A stretch of 64,000 nt of DNA, taken from contig NZ_CP015103.1 of NCBI RefSeq assembly GCF_002214505.1, positions 1,178,001-1,242,000 on the forward strand, read 5' to 3'. Every line of letters begins with the position of its first letter. Position 1 is the stretch's first letter. The stretch is from Thermococcus siculi (GTDB taxonomy: Archaea > Methanobacteriota_B > Thermococci > Thermococcales > Thermococcaceae). A program made the position numbers and the translations under genes. The notes below the pieces were generated by a model that was given only the letters and a program-made list of their open reading frames with translations, had not been told where the DNA came from and did no database searches. Shown piece by piece: positions 7,312-17,040 of the stretch.

Positions 7312-8238
7312 TCAGGCTTCCGATTCTATCCGCTGCCCTTCTTTTGTCTCACTTCCCGTTGCCTCACCGGTTCCAAGGTATACCACCAGTGCCCCAACGC
7401 TGTTGAGGATGTACCTTGGCGCTCCCACTGCGATCATTATCAGGAGGGTTCCAATTCCCAGGTAGTGGCCGTACTGCAGGGTCGTTATCGTGTCGAACAG
7501 GGTCAACAACAGGCCCAGGACGATGTAGCCGCCCGTGTTGTTCCTGATGACCTTCCATATCTCGTGGACGGGGCCTATTTTGCGCTCGAAGTAGTAGATG
7601 GGTACCACGAGGGCAAAGGCTGGAGCGGCCAGGATCCCCACCAGTATTCCCCCGATGGTTCCGAATATCGCAAGGGGTATTGCCAGCACGATAAGGACCA
7701 GTAGAAGGGCGAGGAAGACGATGAACTCCGAGGCAATCAGAGCCGGAAGCGCGCGGAAGCCCGAGAGAACGGACTCCTTGAGTGAAAAGCTCTCCTCCTG
7801 AGACTTCACCGCGGCGTCCACCAGGGCATAGCTGAATGCCAAGATGGACATGATGACCCATATCACGAAGGCTATGAACCTTGGGAGCTCTCTCCTAAGG
7901 CTGTCCTTCGCGCGGATGTATTCCCAGTAAGTGTCGCGGTAGACGCTCATTCCGCAGCAGCTCACGGTCGTCTCGTTGGGGCGGTAGTATGTGTTGTCGC
8001 AATCCATCCCGTGGCTTCCGAAGAACTCGGGATTGACGCTGTACACCTGGTGGCAGGTTATGGCATCGTTCTCCTGCTCCATCTGCTTCAGGATCTCCCT
8101 GGTCTTTTCATAGTCCTCGAGGAAACCGCTGATGAGCGGGAATGGAAGTGCGTAGGTTATAAGAAGGACTATAACCAGAAGCCCGAGGAACTTCCTATCT
8201 TTGAGCGTTCTCTCAACTTCTATCCCACGAGTCTCCAT
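7312..8238 (-). CDS. Membrane protein of unknown function
   Basis: A 308-residue integral membrane protein: one segment near residues 18-38, an outer loop of about 75 residues with paired cysteines (DCDNTYY, VSCCGM), then about five further segments from residue 118 on. It has the general build of the protein at 9,958-10,848 (cluster of C-terminal segments, a conserved IRNN/FRN turn), and the two may be distant paralogues flanking pyrG. No enzymatic motif is visible. Confidence 0.65.
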   Translation of the reverse strand: METRGIEVERTLKDRKFLGLLVIVLLITYALPFPLISGFLEDYEKTREILKQMEQENDAITCHQVYSVNPEFFGSHGMDCDNTYYRPNETTVSCCGMSVYRDTYWEYIRAKDSLRRELPRFIAFVIWVIMSILAFSYALVDAAVKSQEESFSLKESVLSGFRALPALIASEFIVFLALLLVLIVLAIPLAIFGTIGGILVGILAAPAFALVVPIYYFERKIGPVHEIWKVIRNNTGGYIVLGLLLTLFDTITTLQYGHYLGIGTLLIMIAVGAPRYILNSVGALVVYLGTGEATGSETKEGQRIESEA

Positions 8239-8266
8239 GTTACATCAGTCAGTAGTGTATAGCTGA

Positions 8267-9952
<1,686 letters not shown>

Positions 9953-9957
9953 ATCCG

Positions 9958-10848
9958 TCAAATATCTATCCCCAGCTCTGCCAGCTCCACGTCCACTTTT
10001 TTCAGTTCTTCCATCCTCTGAAGCTCCTTGTAGAACGCCACTCCTGCCACCCAAATGAAGACATAGAGGAGGGCGTTGAACGGCGCCTGCAGGAGGGCCG
10101 AAACGTATACTCCTGCCCCCTGGTTGAGGAACGCCTCGGTTACGAAGGCTATCGGCGCCGATATCATGCCTACCCCAATGATTCCAACCCACATCAGGAA
10201 GCCGAAGCCGATGCTCGATAGGATGTTCCTGAAGACCAGACCGAACGCCTCGAAGGCCGCCCCGACCTTTCCCTTATCCGCGTACAGGGGTATCGAGAGG
10301 GCCGAGAGGGACGTCACCAGCGCCGCTATTGGGAGCAGGAGCACCAGCCCGAGGAAGATGAGAACGCCTCCTGCGGGGAGGGTCATTACTCCAACCGCTA
10401 TCGGGATGAAGGCAACGCCGATAAAGGCCAGGGCGATGAGGGAGTAGATCAGGTTTATGATGAAGACGCCGATGAAGTGCCTCACACCTTCACCCAGAAG
10501 CTCTCCGAGGGAAGGTTCTTCCCCGGCCAGGTGGGCTAGGGCACCCTTGACCACACCGTACTCGAAGATCGAGCTTAGCACCATCGTGATTAGCAGATAA
10601 ACGGCCAGCCCCTTCATGAGCTGGGTGAAGAGATCCATCAATTCGTCCTCGCTTGGGCCTCCGTACTCCTCCACAATGACGTTGCCCTTCTGCATCGACG
10701 TCTGATTGTAGTTATAGGATAGCTCATTCGGCACCAGGTATGCTCCAATGGGCGCCAGGATTAACGCCAGAATCAGCGCAAGTAGGTAGAGCCTCTTGTT
10801 TTCCAGGATGAGCGAGAAGGTCTTTACGAACGCATCTATCGCTCCCAT
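9958..10848 (-). CDS. Membrane protein of unknown function
   Basis: A 296-residue protein with about six membrane segments; the first follows FSLILENKRLYLLALILALI, the others are crowded into residues 80-280. A soluble loop (EEYGGPSEDELMDLF) lies between the first two. ATG at 10,848 has GGTGGTG before it, so the longer frame from 10,908 is not used. It resembles the protein at 7,312-8,238 in plan. No function can be assigned. Confidence 0.65.
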   Translation of the reverse strand: MGAIDAFVKTFSLILENKRLYLLALILALILAPIGAYLVPNELSYNYNQTSMQKGNVIVEEYGGPSEDELMDLFTQLMKGLAVYLLITMVLSSIFEYGVVKGALAHLAGEEPSLGELLGEGVRHFIGVFIINLIYSLIALAFIGVAFIPIAVGVMTLPAGGVLIFLGLVLLLPIAALVTSLSALSIPLYADKGKVGAAFEAFGLVFRNILSSIGFGFLMWVGIIGVGMISAPIAFVTEAFLNQGAGVYVSALLQAPFNALLYVFIWVAGVAFYKELQRMEELKKVDVELAELGIDI

Positions 10849-10912
10849 GCCACCACCCGTTGGAGTAATCGTGGAAAGGTTTAAAATCTTTTGGGTGCAC
10901 TTCTCCACCCCC

Positions 10913-10928
10913 AGAAAAGCTTATAAAC
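10913..10928 (+). promoter_or_regulatory. Promoter of rps8e
   Basis: GAAAAGCTTATAAACG, a BRE/TATA element about 62 bases before the S8e start. Confidence 0.55.
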
Positions 10929-10989
10929 GAACCTCCGAAAGTGGCGATAGGTTGTAAACGGTGAATATCAATCTCATGAGGTGAGAAGA

Positions 10990-11382
10990 ATGGCCATTTG
11001 GCAGGGAAGATCACTCAAGAAGCCTTCAGGCGGAAGGATTATCCTCGCTAGGAAGAAGAGGAAGAGGGAGCTTGGAAGGGAGCCGGCCTTCACCAGGGTC
11101 GGCGAGGACAGGGAAAAGAAGAAGATAATCAGGACCTACGGCGGCAACAGGAAGGTCCGCCTCATCGAGGCCCTCTACGCCAACGTCTTCGAGAACGGAA
11201 AGGGCAAGAAGGTCAAGATCCTCAACGTCGTTGAGAACCCGGCCAACAGGCAGTACGTCAGGAGGAACATCATCACCAAGGGAGCTATCATCGAGACCGA
11301 GGCCGGCAAGGCCATCGTCACCAGCAGGCCGGGCCAGGACGGAGTCGTCAACGCCGTTCTCATAAAGGAAGAGAGCGCCTGA
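10990..11382 (+). CDS. rps8e: 30S ribosomal protein S8e
   Basis: A 130-residue protein beginning [17 protein letters not shown], followed by the basic [15 protein letters not shown] stretch and ending with the beta-rich [20 protein letters not shown]. This is the archaeal/eukaryal S8e family of the small subunit. ATG at 10,990 has GAGGTGAGAAG before it; an upstream GTG in frame lies inside that site. T-rich sequence (cttttctccttt) after the stop is a likely terminator. Confidence 0.95.
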   Translation: MAIWQGRSLKKPSGGRIILARKKRKRELGREPAFTRVGEDREKKKIIRTYGGNRKVRLIEALYANVFENGKGKKVKILNVVENPANRQYVRRNIITKGAIIETEAGKAIVTSRPGQDGVVNAVLIKEESA

Positions 11383-11432
11383 GCTCTTTTCTCCTTTAAA
11401 CCACTTTGGCTTTTCTCAATCCTCGCTGGTAG

Positions 11433-11513
11433 CTACCGTAAATCACCGTAAAGGGGAAAAGTTTACGGTAAAGGACTTCCAGCGTAAAATTTCTGGGCTT
11501 ACGTGAGTTAACG
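11433..11513. repeat. 81-bp direct repeat, copy 1 (downstream of the AlbA_2 gene)
   Basis: Aligns without gaps to 12,803-12,883 at about 75% identity by eye. It contains gtttacggtaaa, two copies of accgtaaa and cgtaaaat, so it is itself built of short CGTAAA units in both orientations. It overlaps the stop codon of the AlbA_2 gene. It may be a set of binding sites or an end of a mobile cassette. Confidence 0.7.
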
Positions 11514-12800
11514 GTTCAGGAGGTAGCGCCTCTGAGAGCCCCTCCCTTCGCTCCTCACGAGGCCCAATCCCTCAAGTTTCTTGAGCCTCTTAAGAAGGGT
11601 GGGCTTTGATATTCCAAGCTCTTCCGCGAGTTCTCCGCTTCTCCTGGGAGTTTCCAGAGCCGATAGAATTTTTCTGTCAAGTTCATCGAGCAGCCTGCCA
11701 GCCCATTTGTGGAAGGTTACCTCAAACCTGTTTGCCCTGGTTTTAAACTCAACACCGACGAGGCCGTGCTTCTTGCACTCCTCCCTTATCATCCTCAGGC
11801 CATAACCGTACTTCTCGATGTAGCCGGCATCGTAGAGGAGGGAGCACAGGTTGGGATTCCTCGGAACGTGTTCGGGGTCGTTTAGGTCGACTCCCGGCAT
11901 TAATCCCCCAGGGTTTCTTATCACAAGCCTGTCCGGGTAAACAAAAACCCTGACGTCCGCAGGGATGGCGTAGTTCCTGTGGGCAAAGGCATTTATCAGT
12001 GCTTCTCTAACCGCCCTTGGGGGATATTCCGGGAGCTTAACCCTCTTCGTCCCAACGACAACTTCGTATGTCCTGAACTCCCGTGTGAGAGTGTAGAACA
12101 TCTCATCAACCACGCGCCAGACCGGGCCTGAGAACTCGACGCTCTTTACCGCCTCGTCCCCCTGCATCCACACTATCCTACCCCCTGAGTGGGGTATAAA
12201 GTCGGTGGCATCCGTGAAGAAGAGAACTCCCGCGTTCGTCAGGCGCTCCCCCTTCACTGCCTTCGAACTCCTAAGGTATCTCATCCAGTCCTCTCTGGGT
12301 ATCTTTCTCCCCCTGGCCCTCTCAAGGGCGGAGAAGAACCACTCCACGTATTCATCTTTCATCTCTGAAAGGTCAACCAGTGGGAACTCGTCCCACGTTA
12401 CAGTCCCCATCTCGGCGGAGAGCATCAGGATTTCCTGGACTGAAAGGGGTCTGATGCTGGAGCCAATCCGTATGTAGGCGACCCCTCCAATGGAGCACAG
12501 CGTCTTTGACCTCGGAACCTCTACGACGAGAACGTCCTTATCCCCAACGCTGACCACACTCGTTTTCACGCTTATCGGTGGAGTTATGTTCTGAAGCGCC
12601 GAGGACAGGACTTCCTTTGCCTTCTTGGTGTCCACTCCAACGATTCTGCCCTCGTCCGAGACTCCAATAAGCAGGTAGCCACCCTCAGCGTTTGCCATGG
12701 CGCAGATTTCTCTCGCTATGTTAGGGGTTGCCTTGGCTTTAAACTCAACCCTCTCGTTCTCCCCCTCCCTGAGGAGTTCTATAAGGGATTCCACATTCAT
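11508..12800 (-). CDS. AlbA_2 (Schlafen-type) putative transcriptional regulator
   Basis: A 430-residue COG2865-type protein. Residues about 13-120 are an AlbA_2/Schlafen domain (EFKAKATPNIAREICAMANA, GGYLLIGVSDEG). The middle has VREALINAFAHRNY and IRNPGGL, the C-terminal ATPase-like domain of the family. Residues about 375-430 form a winged helix (SGELAEELGISKPTLLKRLK). It is predicted to bind DNA and may respond to a nucleotide. It is alone in its transcription unit, and 81-bp repeats with TTTACGGTAAA sites lie just before its start and over its stop, suggesting autoregulation or a mobile origin. Confidence 0.8.
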   Translation of the reverse strand: MNVESLIELLREGENERVEFKAKATPNIAREICAMANAEGGYLLIGVSDEGRIVGVDTKKAKEVLSSALQNITPPISVKTSVVSVGDKDVLVVEVPRSKTLCSIGGVAYIRIGSSIRPLSVQEILMLSAEMGTVTWDEFPLVDLSEMKDEYVEWFFSALERARGRKIPREDWMRYLRSSKAVKGERLTNAGVLFFTDATDFIPHSGGRIVWMQGDEAVKSVEFSGPVWRVVDEMFYTLTREFRTYEVVVGTKRVKLPEYPPRAVREALINAFAHRNYAIPADVRVFVYPDRLVIRNPGGLMPGVDLNDPEHVPRNPNLCSLLYDAGYIEKYGYGLRMIREECKKHGLVGVEFKTRANRFEVTFHKWAGRLLDELDRKILSALETPRRSGELAEELGISKPTLLKRLKKLEGLGLVRSEGRGSQRRYLLNR

Positions 12801-12802
12801 GT

Positions 12803-12883
12803 TTATCGTTAAATACCATAAACCTAAAAAGTTTACGGTAAACGACTTTCAGTGTAAAATTTTGGGGTTTACAATATTTAACG
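12803..12883. repeat. 81-bp direct repeat, copy 2 (promoter side of the AlbA_2 gene)
   Basis: Exactly 1,370 bases from copy 1 and in the same orientation. It begins three bases upstream of the ATG (12,800) and therefore covers the promoter of the gene. The core AAAAGTTTACGGTAAA is identical in both copies. Confidence 0.7.
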
Positions 12884-12902
12884 ACGAAGAAAGCAAAAGA
12901 GG

Positions 12903-13982
12903 TCAGAGCTCAAGCTCTTCCCGGTACTTCCTGAGTTCCTTTTCCATGATCCTCTTCGCCTGCTCCTCGACCATGGGCTTGACGAGTTTGATGACCCTCT
13001 CCTTCAGCTCGTCAAGACCCTCTCCGTTGAGCGCTGAAATCCTGAGCGGCTCGATTCCCTTGGAGCGGACGAACTCTTCAACGGCCTTAATCTTCTCCTC
13101 GTCGGCGATGTCCACCTTGTTGAGAACCACTATGAACGGGAACTCGCCGAACTCACGATGAATCTCCTCAAAGAGGTGGGTCTGTTCTTCTATAGGGTAG
13201 CCGCAGTATTCGCTGGGGTCGAAGATGTAGACGATGACCTTTCCGAGGTGTTTTAACGCGAGAATCGCCTGCCTCTCCACCTCGTTCCTCTCGCTGAGCG
13301 GCCTGTCGAGTAGGCCCGGGGTGTCGATGACCTGGTACTTGAGGTAGTGCTCCTCGAACTGGCCGACATTTATGCCCTTGGTTGTGAAGGGATAGCTGGC
13401 AACTTCGGGCTTGGCGTTGGTTAGTGCCCTGAGCAGGGTGCTCTTGCCAACGTTTGGATGGCCTGCTATGACTACAGTCGGAAGCTCAAGATCAACGACT
13501 GGAAGGTCTTTCAGCACGTTCCTGGCCTGGTTGAGGTACTCGAGGTCCTCAGCTATGTCCTTTATGACGTCCGCCGCCCTTCCATAGAAGCTCCTCCTGA
13601 GCCTTGCTATCTCGTCGGGATCGCGGGAATAGCGGATTTTCTCGACGTACCTCTGTTCCAGGTTCCTTATCGTCTTTATCGCCCAGTTGACCCTCGCGAG
13701 GGAGCGGTGAAACTGGTCTCTGTCTACGAGCGTATCGACCAGCTCCCTGTAGAACGCCGGTAGCTCCGAAACGCCCGGCGTCCTGTCCAAGAGCTTCCTG
13801 AGGTTGTCCCTGATTACGTTGGAGACGGTTCTTATCCTCAGCTCCTCCCTCTGCCTTGCCTTTGCCCTCGGGCCTCCCTTGGGCGTGAGTGCTGATGCCG
13901 CTTTCTCCGCCCTCCTGAAGGCCTTGTCGATGAGTTCGTCAGCGGTAAGAACCGTTGGCATCTTCTCAAAGGGGTTCTTCAT
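12903..13982 (-). CDS. NOG1-like GTP-binding protein
   Basis: A 359-residue GTPase of the OBG/NOG1 class, involved in large-subunit ribosome assembly in eukaryotes. An N-terminal helical domain (residues 1-160) precedes the G domain: G1 is GHPNVGKSTLL, G3 is DTPG in QVIDTPGLLDRPLS, G4 is NKVD, and a C-terminal charged helix closes the protein. ATG at 13,982 follows GAGGTGAGGG; GTG at 13,991 is part of that site and is rejected. Confidence 0.88.
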   Translation of the reverse strand: MKNPFEKMPTVLTADELIDKAFRRAEKAASALTPKGGPRAKARQREELRIRTVSNVIRDNLRKLLDRTPGVSELPAFYRELVDTLVDRDQFHRSLARVNWAIKTIRNLEQRYVEKIRYSRDPDEIARLRRSFYGRAADVIKDIAEDLEYLNQARNVLKDLPVVDLELPTVVIAGHPNVGKSTLLRALTNAKPEVASYPFTTKGINVGQFEEHYLKYQVIDTPGLLDRPLSERNEVERQAILALKHLGKVIVYIFDPSEYCGYPIEEQTHLFEEIHREFGEFPFIVVLNKVDIADEEKIKAVEEFVRSKGIEPLRISALNGEGLDELKERVIKLVKPMVEEQAKRIMEKELRKYREELEL

Positions 13983-14043
13983 CTCCCTCACCTCTCCTTT
14001 CTCTCGCGGTGTTCAGCTTTTCGGCTGGGTATTTAAAGGTTCG

Positions 14044-14850
14044 CTAAAGCTCGATGGTCTTCCCGACGTGGAGGGCCTCTATCCTCTCGCCGAGCCTCCC
14101 CTTCAGGTACGCGTAGGAATCGATGCCAGTACAGTGGCCGGCGTAGAGCCTCTCCGCGTCTATCCTTTCGATAACTTCATTGAGCAGCTCCTTTTTTGCC
14201 CCTATCAGATGAAATCCTCCGATGAGTGCTTTAACGGGCTTTCCCGTTACATCCTCGGCGTGCCAGGCTATATTGAGCACTCCCGAGTGGCCGCAGCCGG
14301 TAATCACGGCGACGCCCTCCCCGAGATCGACTATGAGGGCCATGTCGTCCGGAACCGTGTCCCTGAGGAGTTTCCCGTTTTCCTCCACGTAGCCAACCAC
14401 CCGATCCCAGGTGCGCCTCTCTATCTCGCCTGAACTCCAGAAGCCGGGGGCTAACTCGAATGGCTCCGTCTTGAGTACAAACTCCGCTCCGAGTTCCTCA
14501 AGTTCCTCTCTCCTGAACGGGATTCCTATTTCCCTCCTGTACGGCTTCAGTGCTATTCTCCTGCGGAAAATTTCGGGGTGTGTGATTATCTTAACCGGCT
14601 TTTTCCTCTCCTCCAGGAACAGTTTCAACCCGCCTGTGTGGTCGTAGTGGCCGTGGGTTATGAAGACGTAGTCCACCTCTGCCGGAGAGACTCCAAGCTC
14701 CTCCATGTTGTTGAGGAGGACTTTGCCGTCAGTCCCTGCATCAACGAGCACTCTGACGCCGTCCCGCTCCACCAAGGCCGAAAACCCGTGGGACCCTAAG
14801 AGGCCCTTCTTAAAGCCCGAGTGGTTCTCATAGAGGATGGTTAGCCTCAT
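14044..14850 (-). CDS. Metallo-beta-lactamase fold hydrolase (COG1237, dihydropterin-type)
   Basis: A 268-residue MBL-fold protein. The metal motif ITHGHYDHTGG lies near residue 65, with ITGCGHSGVLN and GGFHLIGA further on and GHCTG near the C-terminus. The spacing and the late GCGHSG histidine mark the COG1237 branch, to which the Methanocaldococcus protein acting on the dihydropterin-RFAP intermediate belongs. A role in modified pterin synthesis is plausible, as DHPS and beta-RFAP synthase homologues lie at 42.9-44.8 kb, but it is not next to them. Confidence 0.8.
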   Translation of the reverse strand: MRLTILYENHSGFKKGLLGSHGFSALVERDGVRVLVDAGTDGKVLLNNMEELGVSPAEVDYVFITHGHYDHTGGLKLFLEERKKPVKIITHPEIFRRRIALKPYRREIGIPFRREELEELGAEFVLKTEPFELAPGFWSSGEIERRTWDRVVGYVEENGKLLRDTVPDDMALIVDLGEGVAVITGCGHSGVLNIAWHAEDVTGKPVKALIGGFHLIGAKKELLNEVIERIDAERLYAGHCTGIDSYAYLKGRLGERIEALHVGKTIEL

Positions 14851-14906
14851 CTAAAATCCCTCGAAAAGTTTATGTTCCAGCTCGTTAAAATCCTTTTGTG
14901 GTTGCC

Positions 14907-15719
14907 ATGGTAGCGTCTCTGGATTACATCTCACCGCTGGTGTCTGGAATCATTGTGGCCCTGGCCTCGTGGCTTCCCATTGGGCCTGAGGGTCACGCAG
15001 TGTCCGGGCTTCTCGAAAGCCTCGCCCCCTCTTACGGGGACTATCTCGTTCCATCTTACCTTGGGATAATCTTCGCGGTTCTCTTCTATTTCAAGAACCT
15101 GATAGCCCTCGACACCCAGAGCGCCATCAAGGGGAGGGTAAGCTCCGACCTCAGGTACTTCTTTTACGCCTCAATCTTCACCATCCTAATAGGGTACCCT
15201 GTGATAAGGGGCCTCGAGGACGCTGTTAGTCCAGCAACCTCTGACCTGATAAATGCGGTCATAGGTCTCTTGCTAATCGCCCTGGGGCTGATTTACAGGG
15301 GGCGCAAACTGGCCCCGCTGGAGGACGTGGAGGGGCGGATTAGAGAGGACGAGAACGAAGCCACTCTCCTTGACTCGATAGTTTCGGGGATAACGCAGGG
15401 GGCCGCGCTGATCGGAAGCGTTTCAAGGAGCGGTCTCGTCCTCCTTGGGCTTTCGAGCACCGGCATCGACGTAAAGAGGGCCCTCGAGCTTAGCTTCCTT
15501 GTGGCCCCGGTTTACTTCGTGTTGAAGCTTCTGTTCATGACGTGGAACCCCGAACTCCCGGTATCCCTCCTCTTCACTGCCTTCCTTTCGGCCTTCGTGG
15601 TTAGCCTCATAACGATGAAGCTTTTGCTAAAAATGGCTGAAGCCCTGGGGAGGAGGCGCTTCCTCATAGTGTTCGGCTCCATCGCGGTGGTAGTTTACCT
15701 GCTGGGGGTGATGATGTGA
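14907..15719 (+). CDS. UppP/BacA-like membrane protein with altered active site
   Basis: A 270-residue protein with about seven or eight membrane segments and the two-fold repeat of undecaprenyl-diphosphate phosphatases. Motif 1 here is ALASWLPIGPEGHAVSG, where the family has EGLTEFLPxSSxGH; motif 2 is GSVSRSG against PGxSRSG. The histidine and the arginine are kept, but the glutamates and serines are not, so normal pyrophosphatase activity is doubtful. ATG at 14,907 is preferred to GTG at 14,898. The next gene overlaps its stop (ATGTGA), so they are translated together. Confidence 0.75.
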   Translation: MVASLDYISPLVSGIIVALASWLPIGPEGHAVSGLLESLAPSYGDYLVPSYLGIIFAVLFYFKNLIALDTQSAIKGRVSSDLRYFFYASIFTILIGYPVIRGLEDAVSPATSDLINAVIGLLLIALGLIYRGRKLAPLEDVEGRIREDENEATLLDSIVSGITQGAALIGSVSRSGLVLLGLSSTGIDVKRALELSFLVAPVYFVLKLLFMTWNPELPVSLLFTAFLSAFVVSLITMKLLLKMAEALGRRRFLIVFGSIAVVVYLLGVMM

Positions 15720-16975
15720 AGGGTGTAATCCTCGCGGCCGGGAAGGGGGAAAGGCTCCGCCCGCTGACCGACGACAGACCTAAGGTTATACTCAAGGTTG
15801 CCAACAGGCCGATAATCGAGTACGTCCTCGAGAACCTCGATCCCTTCGTGGACGAGTTCATAATAGTGGTTCGCTACGAGAAGGAAAAGTTGATGAAAGC
15901 CCTGGGAGACGAGTTCAACGGGAAGCCGATAACCTACGTCGACCAGCTCCCCGGTGAGGGAACCGCCAAGGCAATAGAGTCCGCGAGGGAGAGCGTCGGG
16001 GATGAGGAGTTCATAGCCGTCAATGGTGACATATATTTTGAGATAGACGGCCTCAAGGACCTCATCTCCACGTTCCGGAAGGAGAGGGCCGACGCTGCCC
16101 TCCTCGTCAAGGAATTCGACGACCTGAGTCACTTCGGCAAGATAGAGGTCGAAGGAAGCCTTGTCAAGGCGGTTAAGGAGAAGCCGGGCAAGGTATCGGG
16201 CTACGCGAACCTCGGTGTCTACGCCTTCAAGCCCGAGGTCTTCGAGTTCATCGAAAAGACCCCGCTGAGCAAGCGCGGTGAGTACGAGATAACGGACACG
16301 CTCAACCTCATGATAGAGTCCGGGAGGAAAGTTGCCTATGCCGTCTACTCCGGCTACTGGAACGACGTCGGAAGGCCCTGGAACCTGCTCGAACTCAACG
16401 AGTACCTTCTCAAGAACAGGCTCAGGCACGGGATAAAGGGCATGGTTGAGGAGGGTGCAACGATAGTCCCGCCGGTGGAGATAGGGGAAGGCACCGTTGT
16501 GAGGAGCGGGGCGTATATAATCGGGCCGGTGAAGATAGGGAAGAACTCCCGCATAGGGCCAAACTGCTTCATAAGGCCCTACACGAGCATAGGCGACAAC
16601 TGTCACATCGGCAACGCCGTCGAAGTGAAGAATTCCATAATCATGGACAACTCCAACGCGCCCCACCTCAATTACGTGGGCGATTCTATAATAGGGGAGA
16701 ACACGAACCTCGGCGCCGGGACGATAACGGCCAACCTGAGGCACGATAAGGGGAACATCAGGGTTGAGATAAAGGGCAGACTCGAGGACAGTGGCCGGCA
16801 CAAGCTGGGTGCGATAATAGGCCACAACGTCAAGGTGGGCATTAACGTGAGCATTTATCCCGGCAGAAAGATAGGCAGCAACTCATTCATAGGGCCTGGG
16901 GCGATAGTTGACAGAAACGTTCCTCCGAGGAGCCTTCTGGTGGTGAGGCAGGAGAAGGAGGTACGGAAGATCTGA
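15716..16975 (+). CDS. Bifunctional sugar-1-phosphate nucleotidylyltransferase (GlmU-like)
   Basis: A 419-residue enzyme. Residues 1-230 form a nucleotidyltransferase with the signature LAAGKGERLRPLTDDRPK and AVNGDIYFE. Residues 250-419 form a left-handed beta helix of hexapeptide repeats ending in an acetyltransferase-like part (NLGAGTITANLRHDKG). Archaeal members use glucose-1-P or GlcNAc-1-P with UTP or dTTP and may acetylate glucosamine-1-P. The start is GTG at 15,716, overlapping the UppP-like gene, so both probably serve surface glycan synthesis. Confidence 0.85.
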   Translation: MKGVILAAGKGERLRPLTDDRPKVILKVANRPIIEYVLENLDPFVDEFIIVVRYEKEKLMKALGDEFNGKPITYVDQLPGEGTAKAIESARESVGDEEFIAVNGDIYFEIDGLKDLISTFRKERADAALLVKEFDDLSHFGKIEVEGSLVKAVKEKPGKVSGYANLGVYAFKPEVFEFIEKTPLSKRGEYEITDTLNLMIESGRKVAYAVYSGYWNDVGRPWNLLELNEYLLKNRLRHGIKGMVEEGATIVPPVEIGEGTVVRSGAYIIGPVKIGKNSRIGPNCFIRPYTSIGDNCHIGNAVEVKNSIIMDNSNAPHLNYVGDSIIGENTNLGAGTITANLRHDKGNIRVEIKGRLEDSGRHKLGAIIGHNVKVGINVSIYPGRKIGSNSFIGPGAIVDRNVPPRSLLVVRQEKEVRKI

Positions 16976-17021
16976 GGTTCAACCCCTAAGGCACCGGCTA
17001 AAGCCTCAAAGGGAATTAGAA

Positions 17022-17040
17022 TGGGGTGAGGGTCACCCCA
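17022..17040. terminator. Perfect hairpin between convergent genes
   Basis: TGGGGTGA, three G, TCACCCCA: an 8-bp stem with a 3-base loop between the GlmU-like gene and the CBS gene, overlapping the stop of the latter. It could end transcription in both directions, though it lacks a long T run. Confidence 0.35.

Noticed and set aside
11433-11513. CRISPR-like array in the CGTAAA repeats
   Set aside because: The units are short, unevenly spaced and in both orientations; there are no spacers of constant length and no cas genes.
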